A stretch of DNA of 64,000 nt from Sulfurovaceae bacterium (lineage in GTDB: Bacteria > Campylobacterota > Campylobacteria > Campylobacterales > Sulfurovaceae), in NCBI GenBank assembly GCA_028714675.1, contig JAQTLV010000002.1:292008-356007 (forward strand), read 5' to 3'. Position numbers and translations under genes: made by a program. The notes under the pieces were generated by a model that made no database searches, was not told where the DNA came from, and saw only the letters and a list, made by a program, of their open reading frames with translations. This document shows, piece after piece, positions 17,428-26,300 of the stretch (within the stretch, counting starts at the first letter, position 1; each line of letters begins with the position of its first letter).

Positions 17428-18156
17428 ATGGCACAAAGAGATATAAATTATAAAAAGAATATTTTCAATATAGCATATGATATAGTCAATCCATCAAAAG
17501 AAAACACTATATTGATACTTCATGGATGGGGTAGCAATAAAGAGATTATGAAACAAGCTTTTGCTAAACAAATGAGTGATTTTAAACATGTGTATGTAGA
17601 TATGCCTGGATTTGGTAAAAGTACTAATCCGATTGTTTTAGTAACAGAAGATTATGCTCAGATTATGAAAATATTTTTAGAAGATATAGGCGTAGAGGCT
17701 GATATAATCGCTGGTCATTCTTTTGGTGGTAAAGTTGCTACTCTACTAAAACCAAAATGCCTTGTACTGCTATCATCTTCTGGGATACGAGTTCCTAAAG
17801 AGTTGGCTGTGAGAATAAAAATTGCTCTTTTTAAGATACTTAAACCATTCAAGTTAGATAGACTTCATCAACTTTTTGTGAGCGACGATGCCAAAGGGAT
17901 GAATCACGAGATGTATGAAACTTTTAAGAATGTTGTAAATGAAGATTTTGAACCAAATTTTTCTCATATTAAAGGCAAAACATTGCTGTTTTGGGGCAAA
18001 AGCGATACAGCTACACCACTTTGGACAGCTGAAAAAATAAACTCCATTATAAAAAAATCAAAGTTATATCCGCTAGATGGTGATCATTATTTCTTTTTAA
18101 AACATTCTAAATTTATATCAGATACAATTGTTGAGTATTACAAGGAGCATAAATAA
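17428..18156 (+). CDS. Alpha/beta hydrolase
   Basis: 242 residues. Oxyanion region LHGWGSNKE, nucleophile elbow GHSFGGK, acid in WGKSDTATPLW and histidine in LDGDHYFF, giving a complete Ser-Asp-His triad. The substrate is unknown. It overlaps the murF start by one base, and related hydrolases sit next to murF in other Campylobacterota, so a cell-wall or lipid-precursor role is plausible. Confidence 0.9.
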   Translation: MAQRDINYKKNIFNIAYDIVNPSKENTILILHGWGSNKEIMKQAFAKQMSDFKHVYVDMPGFGKSTNPIVLVTEDYAQIMKIFLEDIGVEADIIAGHSFGGKVATLLKPKCLVLLSSSGIRVPKELAVRIKIALFKILKPFKLDRLHQLFVSDDAKGMNHEMYETFKNVVNEDFEPNFSHIKGKTLLFWGKSDTATPLWTAEKINSIIKKSKLYPLDGDHYFFLKHSKFISDTIVEYYKEHK

Positions 18157-19559
18157 TGGTTGAATTCTTAGGTTATTTTTTGTTTGTAATTGCAAGTGGT
18201 TATTATTTAATTACAAATCTTCAATGGTATAGCTATAAATTGCAAAGAGTTGTACTTCATCATACAAAACCTATGTGGAATATTATCTATTTTATTATTC
18301 CTTTTATTGTATTTGTTGTTATTGCTAAAATATTTGGGCTTGGCGTTATAGTTTCACTTGTTTATATTGGAGTGTTATATCTTTGGTTTAAAGGACTAGA
18401 TAAACCTTTAGTTTGGACTGGTAGGGTCAAAAGATTTTTTGTACTGCTTGTATTGTTTGCAATTCTTTTATGGTTTGTTGCAAAATGCACCTTTGTTTTA
18501 GCTCCATTTATCTTGGCATTTATAGTTTCGCTTGTTGTTGAAAAAGTTCTTTTTTTAGGTTTCAAAGCAAAAGCAAAAGCAAAAATAGAAAATTCTAAAA
18601 ATATGAAAATAGTTGGGATTACAGCAAGTTATGGCAAAACTAGTATCAAAAACTTCTTAAATCATATATTAGAGGGTAGTTTCAGAACATATGCAACACC
18701 AAGGTCAGTAAATACTCTTGGCGGCATTATAAAAGATATAAATGATGATTTGCCTGATAATACCGAAGTTTATATAGTAGAAATGGGGGCAAGAGTAAAA
18801 GGTGATATAGCCGAAATTGCAACATTTGTAAATCCGCAGTATGTGGTAGTAGGAAAAATTGGTCCAGCACATATAGAGTATTTTAAAACAATAGAAAATA
18901 TTGTAAATACTAAGTTGGAGATATTGAAAAGTGCTAATCTTAAAATTGCTTGGCTTCATGATAGTACAAAGGTAAGTCCAAGTGAGAAATTACATATTTT
19001 TGGCTCGAATATCTCAAATGTTACAGCAACATTAGATGGAACATCTTTTGATCTTGATGGCGAGAGATATGAAGTGCCTATTTTGGGAGAATTTCATGCC
19101 ATAAATTTAGCTGGAGCTATTGATGTAGCACTTGCTTTGGGTGTTGATAAAGAGACTATCAAAAAGCGTCTCAAGACACTCAAAGCGACACCTCATAGAT
19201 TGCAAAGAATTGATGCTGGCGGAAAAATCATACTTGATGATAGTTTCAATGGTAATATTGATGGTATGCTTGGTTCATTTGACTTGGCTTCAACCTACAA
19301 TGGAAGAAAAGTTGTTATAACTCCAGGACTTGTTGAAGTTGATGAAGAGTTAAATGTACAAGTTGCCAAAAGAGCAAATGAAGTGTTTGATTTGGTTATA
19401 GTAAGTGGTAATTTAAATTGGGATATATTTAAAAAGTATATTGATGAGAGTAAACTTCTGAGAATGGAGCAGAAATCACAAATGCAAGATATGCTTATAG
19501 AGCATACAAAAGCAGGGGATTTGATACTATTTGCAAATGATGCCCCAAGTTTTGTGTAG
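18156..19559 (+). CDS. murF: MurF ligase with an N-terminal membrane domain
   Basis: UDP-N-acetylmuramoyl-tripeptide--D-alanyl-D-alanine ligase, last cytoplasmic step of the peptidoglycan precursor. The first 145 residues hold four to five hydrophobic helices, absent in E. coli MurF but seen in Campylobacterota. The Mur ligase core follows: P-loop GITASYGKTSIKN, VEMGARVKGDIAEIA, VVGKIGPAHIEYF, and C-terminal HRLQRIDAGGKIILDDSFNGN. 467 residues in all. The membrane segment should place the ligase beside MraY and MurG. Confidence 0.93.
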   Translation: MVEFLGYFLFVIASGYYLITNLQWYSYKLQRVVLHHTKPMWNIIYFIIPFIVFVVIAKIFGLGVIVSLVYIGVLYLWFKGLDKPLVWTGRVKRFFVLLVLFAILLWFVAKCTFVLAPFILAFIVSLVVEKVLFLGFKAKAKAKIENSKNMKIVGITASYGKTSIKNFLNHILEGSFRTYATPRSVNTLGGIIKDINDDLPDNTEVYIVEMGARVKGDIAEIATFVNPQYVVVGKIGPAHIEYFKTIENIVNTKLEILKSANLKIAWLHDSTKVSPSEKLHIFGSNISNVTATLDGTSFDLDGERYEVPILGEFHAINLAGAIDVALALGVDKETIKKRLKTLKATPHRLQRIDAGGKIILDDSFNGNIDGMLGSFDLASTYNGRKVVITPGLVEVDEELNVQVAKRANEVFDLVIVSGNLNWDIFKKYIDESKLLRMEQKSQMQDMLIEHTKAGDLILFANDAPSFV

Positions 19560-19570
19560 GAAGTTTTAAG

Positions 19571-20500
19571 TTGCAAATAATGAATAGATATTTCGGTGTG
19601 TGGATTCCTGCCTTCGCAGGAATGACAAGATTCGTCGTACTCGCACTTGATGCGGGTATCCAAAGAAACAGCTTAAGGTCTCATTTTCACTCTTTTTGGA
19701 AGATTGCTTGCATATTATTTCTATTGCCCTTTTTTCTTTTTGCCCAGCCTTCGATTACCAAAGAGCAGGCAAACTATATTGCTAGCAAAGTTTGGCAAAA
19801 TGAAGGTGCTTGGCAGGATAAATATCTAGTTCATTGGAACGATGGGGAAGATTTTGCATCTTTGGGAATAGGACATTTTATATGGTTTCCAAAAGGACAT
19901 ACAGAAAAATTTCGTGAAGTTTTTCCTATGGTTTTAAAATCAATGGAAGATAAAAATGTATCTATGCCAAAATGGCTAGATAGCAAAACTCCATGCCCTT
20001 GGAATAATAAAGCACAGTTGTTTGAGGCAAAAGCCAAAAATGACAAACAATATATTGAGCTTTTTCTTTTTATAAAACAGACTATGCCAGAGCAAGCTAT
20101 GTTTATGAGTCAAAGAGCGTTTGATGCTTTACCTCTAATGTTATCTACTCTAAATGATTATAAGAGTAAAAATATCGTAAAAACTAGATACAACAAGATT
20201 TTATACAATAAAGACGGTACCATAAATGAACATGGATTATATATACTTATAGATTATGTTAATTTCAAAGGCGAAGGTACGCTAGAGAGCGAAAGATACA
20301 ATGGACAGGGATGGGGATTGCTCCAAGTTTTACAAAATATGGATTATAAGGAAAAAGATAGATTCAAAGCTTTTAGTGATAGTGCAAAAGCTATGCTAAG
20401 CCATCGCATCGAAAATTCTCCAAAAGCAAGAGGCGAAGAGAGATGGAGAATAGGGTGGAATAAAAGACTTGATACATATTTATTGAAAGAGCAAGAGTGA
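19571..20500 (+). CDS. Exported lysozyme-like protein of unknown function; N-terminus runs through a repeat
   Basis: 309 residues from a TTG at 19,571 that follows AGGAAG; an ATG at 19,622 inside the repeat is the alternative start. The first 31 or so residues (WIPAFAGMT, DAGIQRNS) are translated repeat DNA, followed by a hydrophobic signal (IACILFLLPFFLFAQ). The mature part has a glutamate in NEGAWQ and the string FASLGIGHFIWFPKG, which recalls the Glu and GIGH region of T4-type lysozymes, but the family is not one I can name. Next to murF and ahead of a thioredoxin-like gene, so an envelope role is likely. Confidence 0.75.
   Translation: MQIMNRYFGVWIPAFAGMTRFVVLALDAGIQRNSLRSHFHSFWKIACILFLLPFFLFAQPSITKEQANYIASKVWQNEGAWQDKYLVHWNDGEDFASLGIGHFIWFPKGHTEKFREVFPMVLKSMEDKNVSMPKWLDSKTPCPWNNKAQLFEAKAKNDKQYIELFLFIKQTMPEQAMFMSQRAFDALPLMLSTLNDYKSKNIVKTRYNKILYNKDGTINEHGLYILIDYVNFKGEGTLESERYNGQGWGLLQVLQNMDYKEKDRFKAFSDSAKAMLSHRIENSPKARGEERWRIGWNKRLDTYLLKEQE
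19601..19662. repeat. REP-like dispersed repeat made of two small hairpins
   Basis: Bounded by TGGAT at the left and ATCCA at the right. The first hairpin has arms ATTCCTGC and GCAGGAAT (19,604-19,611 and 19,616-19,623). The second has arms TACTCGCA and TGCGGGTA with one G-T pair (19,638-19,645 and 19,651-19,658). Units of this kind are dispersed in many bacterial genomes and give the well-known false peptide WIPAFAGMT. Its GC-richer bases stand out from the neighbourhood. It lies inside the 5' end of a real gene. Confidence 0.85.
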
Positions 20501-20994
20501 ATACATTTAAAAAATGGTCAAAAGAGATATTATTGTCTTTGATATTTCTCTTTTTTGCAAGTATAATTATCAATATCATAAAACAGCCAGATATTCCAAA
20601 TAATTCACTCCAATTTTTAGAAACAAACATAGTAGGAAAACAAGATACAATCTACAAAGCACCCAAAGATAAGGCATTTGTAGTGGTTTTTTGGGGTAGT
20701 TGGTGTCCGATTTGCAAACAAGATTTGGGAAATTTTAGTAAAGTTGCAAATAAATATGATGTTATCGGAGTTGGCGTAAATTCTGGAAGTGATAGCGATA
20801 TCACAAAATTTCTCAAAGTTAATGATATCGTTTTGCAAACTATAAATGATGACAATGGCGAGATCGCACAAAAGTTTAATGTATCAACATACCCAACAAC
20901 TTTGATTTATGATAAAGATGGCAATCTAAAATTTACTGAAGTTGGATACATAACGACAGCAGGACTCAAAGCTAGATTAAAATTAATAGAGTAA
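20497..20994 (+). CDS. TlpA-like membrane-anchored thioredoxin
   Basis: 165 residues, GTG start overlapping the previous stop (GTGA). One N-terminal membrane helix, then a thioredoxin fold with active site WCPIC and the cis-proline loop STYPTTLIYDKDG. Faces the periplasm, probably as a reductant for cytochrome c maturation or disulfide repair, similar to ScsD/TlpA-type proteins. Confidence 0.88.
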   Translation: MNTFKKWSKEILLSLIFLFFASIIINIIKQPDIPNNSLQFLETNIVGKQDTIYKAPKDKAFVVVFWGSWCPICKQDLGNFSKVANKYDVIGVGVNSGSDSDITKFLKVNDIVLQTINDDNGEIAQKFNVSTYPTTLIYDKDGNLKFTEVGYITTAGLKARLKLIE

Positions 20995-21028
20995 AATACA
21001 CTCCAAGAAACACAAATAAAGGATAAAT

Positions 21029-21376
21029 ATGAAGCAGATGCCAAAATGCCCAAAATGTGGTAGTGAATATACATACGAGGATGGCAATCTTTATATTTGC
21101 CCTGAGTGTGCCTTTGAGTGGGGTAAAGAAGAGAATAGTGAAGAAGCCCAAACAGGTTTGGTTGTAAAAGATGCTAACGGTAATATCTTGCAAGATGGTG
21201 ATACTGTTACTGTTATAAAAGATTTAAAGGTCAAAGGAAGTAGTGACGGAATCAAGGTAGGTACCAAGATTAAAGGTATCCGCCTTGTTGAAGGTAATGA
21301 TGGACACAATATCGACTGTAAAGTACCTGGTGTTGGTGCCATCAAGCTCAAACAAGAATTTGTAAAAAAGGCATAA
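21029..21376 (+). CDS. yjdM: YjdM (PhnA-type) zinc-ribbon protein
   Basis: 115 residues. N-terminal zinc ribbon [21 protein letters not shown], then the typical core [27 protein letters not shown] and IKGIRLVEG with C-terminal [13 protein letters not shown]. Widely conserved, formerly called PhnA although it does not hydrolyse phosphonoacetate; role unknown. Full length. Confidence 0.95.
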   Translation: MKQMPKCPKCGSEYTYEDGNLYICPECAFEWGKEENSEEAQTGLVVKDANGNILQDGDTVTVIKDLKVKGSSDGIKVGTKIKGIRLVEGNDGHNIDCKVPGVGAIKLKQEFVKKA

Positions 21377-21418
21377 TTGGTAACAATCTTTTTATCATAT
21401 TGTTAAATCTATATCTCG

Positions 21419-21440
21419 TTCCACCTCTTCCAAGGTGGAA
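21419..21440 (+). terminator. Hairpin downstream of yjdM
   Basis: Stem TTCCACCT (21,419-21,426) and AGGTGGAA (21,433-21,440), loop CTTCCA. The T-run expected of an intrinsic terminator is poor (tgcaatgatttt), so it may be a weak terminator or an mRNA-end stabiliser. A weaker stem, TAACAAT/ATTGTTA, lies at 21,381-21,405. Confidence 0.4.
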
Positions 21441-21498
21441 TGCAATGATTTTATATAATATGTGCCAATAAATAGTGAGACTTTAGCAAGGATAAATT

Positions 21499-22503
21499 AT
21501 GTATACAGATGAAGATTTAGACTTTGCAGTAGATAAAGGGATTTTTACTGCCAAATCTGTTGAGGAGTTTCGATGTTTGCAATCATCATCAAAAAATTCA
21601 CCCTCCGTTGATGAAGAAAATTTCAGACTAATTGGTGGATTCAATGATATTTTTATAGTCATAGCATGTTTGTTGCTTCTATTTTCTTCATTGTGGGTTC
21701 TAGAGAAGATAGATCAAAATTTAGGATATTTTGTCTTTATTGCTTTATCATGGTGGTTGTCTGAATTTTTTGTTCGAAAAAGAAAAATGGCACTTCCTGC
21801 CATCGTTCTTCTTATTTCATTTCTTGGCGGGATTTTTGCGTTATCTATGTCTCTTCTGACTCCTTTTCTTTCAGAGGCATCTTTGCTTTTTGCCGCTGCG
21901 ATAGTAGTGATGTTTGCATACTTACATTGGTTGCGTTTTAATGTTCCTATTACTATAGCTGTTGGTGCATTAGCAGGAGTTGTTGCATTGGTTTTAGTTA
22001 TTATGAGTATCTTTCCTAGCATAAAAGAGTGGTTCTCGACCATTATATTTGTATGTGGCATTATAGTGTTTTTATTTGCTATGTATTGGGATTCTTCTGA
22101 TACTAATAGGACTACTCGTAGATCAGATGTGGCTTTTTGGTTGCATCTTCTTTCAGCCCCGCTTATCATTCATCCAGTTTTTTCAAGCTTAGGCATCTTA
22201 AATGGAGAGGAGAATTTAGGGAGTATAGCTATAGTTATAGTTTTGTATTTGCTCGTAACCTCGATATCTATCGTTATTGATCGGCGTGTATTTATGGTCT
22301 CTTCTCTGGTTTATGTTCTTTATGCACTTTCTAGTTTGATTGAGACATATGGTGGAGTTGGTTATGGTTTTGCACTCACTGGCATTCTCATCGGTGGTTC
22401 GCTTTTGTTACTCTCTGCATATTGGCATAGCGTAAGAGCAAGTCTGGTTAGTAAGTTACCTATTCAAATAAAAAATCATATACCAAAAGTTAAAGATAAA
22501 TAG
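21499..22503 (+). CDS. DUF2157-like multi-span membrane protein
   Basis: 334 residues. A soluble N-terminus of about 45 residues (DEDLDFAVDKGIFTAKSVEEF) precedes some nine to ten hydrophobic helices. The layout, a short acidic start then many paired helices, resembles DUF2157-type proteins of unknown role. Ends before a small hairpin shared with the convergent recO. Confidence 0.75.
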   Translation: MYTDEDLDFAVDKGIFTAKSVEEFRCLQSSSKNSPSVDEENFRLIGGFNDIFIVIACLLLLFSSLWVLEKIDQNLGYFVFIALSWWLSEFFVRKRKMALPAIVLLISFLGGIFALSMSLLTPFLSEASLLFAAAIVVMFAYLHWLRFNVPITIAVGALAGVVALVLVIMSIFPSIKEWFSTIIFVCGIIVFLFAMYWDSSDTNRTTRRSDVAFWLHLLSAPLIIHPVFSSLGILNGEENLGSIAIVIVLYLLVTSISIVIDRRVFMVSSLVYVLYALSSLIETYGGVGYGFALTGILIGGSLLLLSAYWHSVRASLVSKLPIQIKNHIPKVKDK

Positions 22504-22562
22504 CTCAAGCGATAGTATATACTTCTCGTTTCACTTCAGAAAAGGTGCAAAGGAAGAATGGA

Positions 22563-22580
22563 TATGCCTCAAGCGGCATA
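22563..22580. terminator. Small hairpin between convergent genes
   Basis: Stem TATGCC (22,563-22,568) and GGCATA (22,575-22,580) with loop TCAAGC, followed on the plus strand by an A-rich stretch rather than Ts. It sits between the stops of the membrane protein and recO, so it could end either transcript, but it lacks a clear T-tract. Confidence 0.3.
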
Positions 22581-23198
22581 CTAAAAACCCTTCATGATGA
22601 TATCATATAGATATTCTATCTCGTCATCTTCAAGATAAAGTGTCGATTTTGTTTTAAAAAATTCCAAGATTTTACTCTTTTGTATGGATGAGCCATATAT
22701 ACATTGGCTATGTGCAGGTAAAAAAGAATGCATGAGAGAGATGCTTTCGCCAAGTTCCATTTCACATATATAACACTTTTGAGGATAGTGCAATCTGCCT
22801 TCGCGTTCAATCATTTCGAGATAACTTTCGCAAATAATGCGCTTTGGATTTTGTTTATCCCATTTTTTTGCTGATTCTAAGATAATATCAAAATATAAAC
22901 TATCAATATCGTCTATACCACTCAAATGCTTTCCAAATAGCATTATAAACTTGTGCCATAGAAGGAGCTTGTTTTTATCAAATATCCAAGGAAATGACAT
23001 ATGTGATAAATTTCTAAGCCTAGGCATAAATTGACTATGTTCGTCTTCTAGTTCAAAATCAATTAAATATCCAATTTGAAGTATTGAGTGCCTAGCACCA
23101 AAAAATCGATAATATGACTTTATGCTATTTTTGGTTAAAACGATAGCAATCATATCTTCATTTTTTGCTTTTTTTAAATCTACTATGAAGCCTTTAAT
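22581..23198 (-). CDS. recO: Recombination protein RecO, probable ATT start
   Basis: Epsilon-type RecO: N-terminal OB fold, GARHSILQIGYLIDFELEDE, FPWIFDKNKLLLW, and a zinc site from CYICEM and the later AHSQC region. RecO loads RecA at gaps together with RecR. The first ATG (23,153) would cut off the first strand of the OB fold. Fifteen more codons (IKGFIVDLKKAKNED) are open upstream and match the usual RecO start (M-x-G-F-I-L-x5-K-x-x-D). The only well-placed initiator is ATT at 23,198, six bases after AAAGGA; no ATG, GTG or TTG lies there. The start is inference from homology and ribosome-site spacing. Confidence 0.75.
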   Translation of the reverse strand: MKGFIVDLKKAKNEDMIAIVLTKNSIKSYYRFFGARHSILQIGYLIDFELEDEHSQFMPRLRNLSHMSFPWIFDKNKLLLWHKFIMLFGKHLSGIDDIDSLYFDIILESAKKWDKQNPKRIICESYLEMIEREGRLHYPQKCYICEMELGESISLMHSFLPAHSQCIYGSSIQKSKILEFFKTKSTLYLEDDEIEYLYDIIMKGF

Positions 23199-23249
23199 CT
23201 TTATTCCTTTAAAAAAATAATAAAATAATTATAGCAAGTAAGCATTATA

Positions 23250-23289
23250 AGTAGGTTTTTACCATATTTTTTATATAATCGAACCTACT
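23250..23289 (+). promoter_or_regulatory. Candidate gltB promoter inside an inverted repeat
   Basis: AGTAGGTT (23,250-23,257) and AACCTACT (23,282-23,289) are exact reverse complements 24 bases apart. A consensus -10 TATAAT lies at 23,274-23,279 between them, and the left arm falls where the -35 would be. Such an arrangement suggests a repressor or activator site controlling glutamate synthase. The regulator is unknown. Confidence 0.5.
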
Positions 23290-23339
23290 AGAACGCATGT
23301 TTTCACTAGTCCTATCAAAAATAAACTAAAGGTTGGCTT

Positions 23340-26300
23340 ATGCAAAAATTGTTTACATCTTTTAAAGATAACTGTGGTTTTGGTTTGTTGGCTTCTATAG
23401 ACAACAAACCAAGCCATAAAAATTTAGAAGACGCAATCACAGCACTATCAAGAATGATGCACAGAGGTGCTATCGCTGCAGATGGAAAAACTGGAGATGG
23501 GAGCGGATTACTTCTATCTATTCCTAAAAAGTTTTTTTCTAAAGTTGCGAAAAAAGAAGATATTATATTACCAGAAAGCTATGCTGTATGTATGGTTTTT
23601 AGTAAAAACGATAGTGATTTTGATGTAATTAATGATATATGCCAAAACAATGATTTAAGAGTTGTGTTTACTAGAGTTGTTCCAGTAGATACGGATGCAT
23701 TAGGAGTTCAAGCTCTTGAAATGTTACCAAATATAAAACAAATTTTTGTAACTCCAAATTCGCTTATGGGTGCAAGAAGATTTGATGCACTTGTTTATCT
23801 TTCGAGAAGAGAGATAGAGGCCAAATTAAAAGATGATAAACATTTTTATGTTCCATCATTTTCAACTTCTGTTGTTTCTTATAAAGGGCTTGTTATGCCT
23901 ACTCACATCAAAGAGTTTTATAAGGATTTAGCAGATAAAGATTTTGAGATATCTTTTGGATTATTTCACCAAAGATTTTCAACAAATACACTACCACAAT
24001 GGAAATTGGCTCAACCATTTAGAATGATTGCACACAATGGGGAAATAAACTCAGTTGAAGCAAATAGATTTAATGTAGCAGCCAAAAGCGAATTTCTAAA
24101 AAGTGAAATTTTTTCTGATGAAGAGATCAAAAAACTACTTCCTATAATTCAAGATGGTATGAGTGATAGTGCCAGCTTGGATAACTTTTTTGAATTTTTG
24201 ATAATAAATGGTGTCGATTTTTTCAAATCGGCAAGATCGCTTATCCCTGCACCTTGGCAAAATGCCCCACATATGGATGCAAAATTAAGAGCATTTTATG
24301 AGTATGTAAGTACATGTTTTGAAGCTTGGGATGGGCCAGCAGCTGTGAGTATGACAAATGGCAGATATATAGGATGTGTATTGGATAGAAATGGACTCAG
24401 ACCATCAAAATATATCATCACAAAAGACAATAGACTTATAATTTCATCTGAATATGGTGTTCTTGATATTGATGAAGAGGACATAGTAGAAAGAGGAAGA
24501 CTTCAGTCTGGCCAAATGATGGGTGTTGATTTGAAATATGGAAAAGTTCTTAAAAATTGTGATATAGATAAGTACCTAAAAAATAGAGAACCATATGACA
24601 AATGGCTAAATGAAAATATGACATATCTTCAAGAACATATGATAGACCCATTTTCGCATATAGATATTCCTCAAAAAGAAGAGATGGAAGCAAGACAGAG
24701 ATTTTTCAATATTACACTAGAAGTTCAAGAACAGGTTTTGGCATCTATGGCAGAGGAAGGGAAAGAGGCAACCGCATCTATGGGAGATGATACTCCTCTC
24801 GCCGCATTTTCTAACGCCCAAAGAAATTTTTCTGATTTTTTTAGAGAAAAATTTGCTCAAGTTACAAATCCACCAATAGACCCAATAAGAGAAAAAGTTG
24901 TAATGAGTTTAAATACAGGCTTTGGAGAAGCTAGAAATATATTAACTGATGATGCATTTCATGCAAAAAGATTAAAAACAGTTTCGCCTATTTTATCTTT
25001 AGAAAAACTTGAGATTCTTAAAGCCTTTGGAAATGACAAAGATGCAAGATACGATGCTAATTATAAGGCAAAAACATATAGTACAGTATTTACATCTGAT
25101 TTGAGAAAATCATTACAAAAGTTAATTAACAAGATAGCTGATGATGTCAAGAAAGAAGGCATTAGAACAATTGTTTTAGATGATAGAGATTTAGATAAAG
25201 ATCACAATGTTATTCCTATGTTAATGGTTGCAGGCGCATTAAATGAAAAATTGCTAAAAACAGGTGTTAGACATTTAACAAGTGTTGTTGTAGTAAGTGG
25301 TGAAGTTTATGATTCACATATGGCAGCTTGTATGATTGCTTTTGGCGCCGCAGCTATATATCCTTATATGATGTATCAAAGTATAGCAGTTATGGAAAAA
25401 AGAAAAGATGAAAATGTTGATTTGGCTCCAATTTTGAAAAAAGTTAGAAAAGCTATAAATGCAGGACTACTCAAAATTATGTCAAAAATGGGTATCGCAA
25501 CTATTGCAAGTTATAGAAACTCGAGCTTATTTGATGTTATAGGATTATCAAAAGAGATAGTAGAAGAGTGTTTTGGTGGAGCATATTCATTACTTCATGG
25601 CTTAACTTATGAAGATATAGAGTATAGAGTTCAAAAGGCACATAGAGAAGCTTTTTGTGAAAATGTAAAATATAGATTATATCCTTTAAATATAGGCGGA
25701 TTTTATAAATACTTAGATGGTGGAGAGTATCATGATTATGCACCTTCGACAGTTCACGCTATACATGCTTTATCAAAAAGTGGTAAAAAAGAAGATTTTG
25801 AAAAGCTGAAAAATATTATCAACAAAAGAGACAAGAAATATATCCGTGATTTTTTTGATTTAAAAAGTGATAGAAAATCTATAGATATCAAAGAAGTTGA
25901 ACCAAAAGAAAGTATTTTTCTAAGATTTTCAACCGCTGCAATGAGTTTAGGTTCAATTTCCCCAGAAGCTCATGAGTGTTTAGCTGAAGCTATGAATACA
26001 ATAGGCGCAAAAAGCAACTCTGGCGAAGGTGGAGAAGATGCAGCTAGATTCGGAACCATTAAGAATTCAAAGATAAAACAAATCGCATCAGGTCGTTTCG
26101 GTGTAACACCAGCATATCTTAGATCAGCAGAAGAACTTCAGATAAAAGTTGCACAAGGTGCAAAACCAGGTGAGGGCGGTCAACTTCCAGGACATAAAGT
26201 AAGTCCACTTATTGCAAGACTTCGTCATACAATACCAGGTGTTACACTTATTTCCCCACCTCCACATCATGACATATATTCTATAGAAGATCTTGCACAG

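Noticed and set aside
19571-19662. WIPAFAGMT region as a real conserved domain
   Set aside because: It is translated repeat DNA; the same peptide appears in many false predictions.
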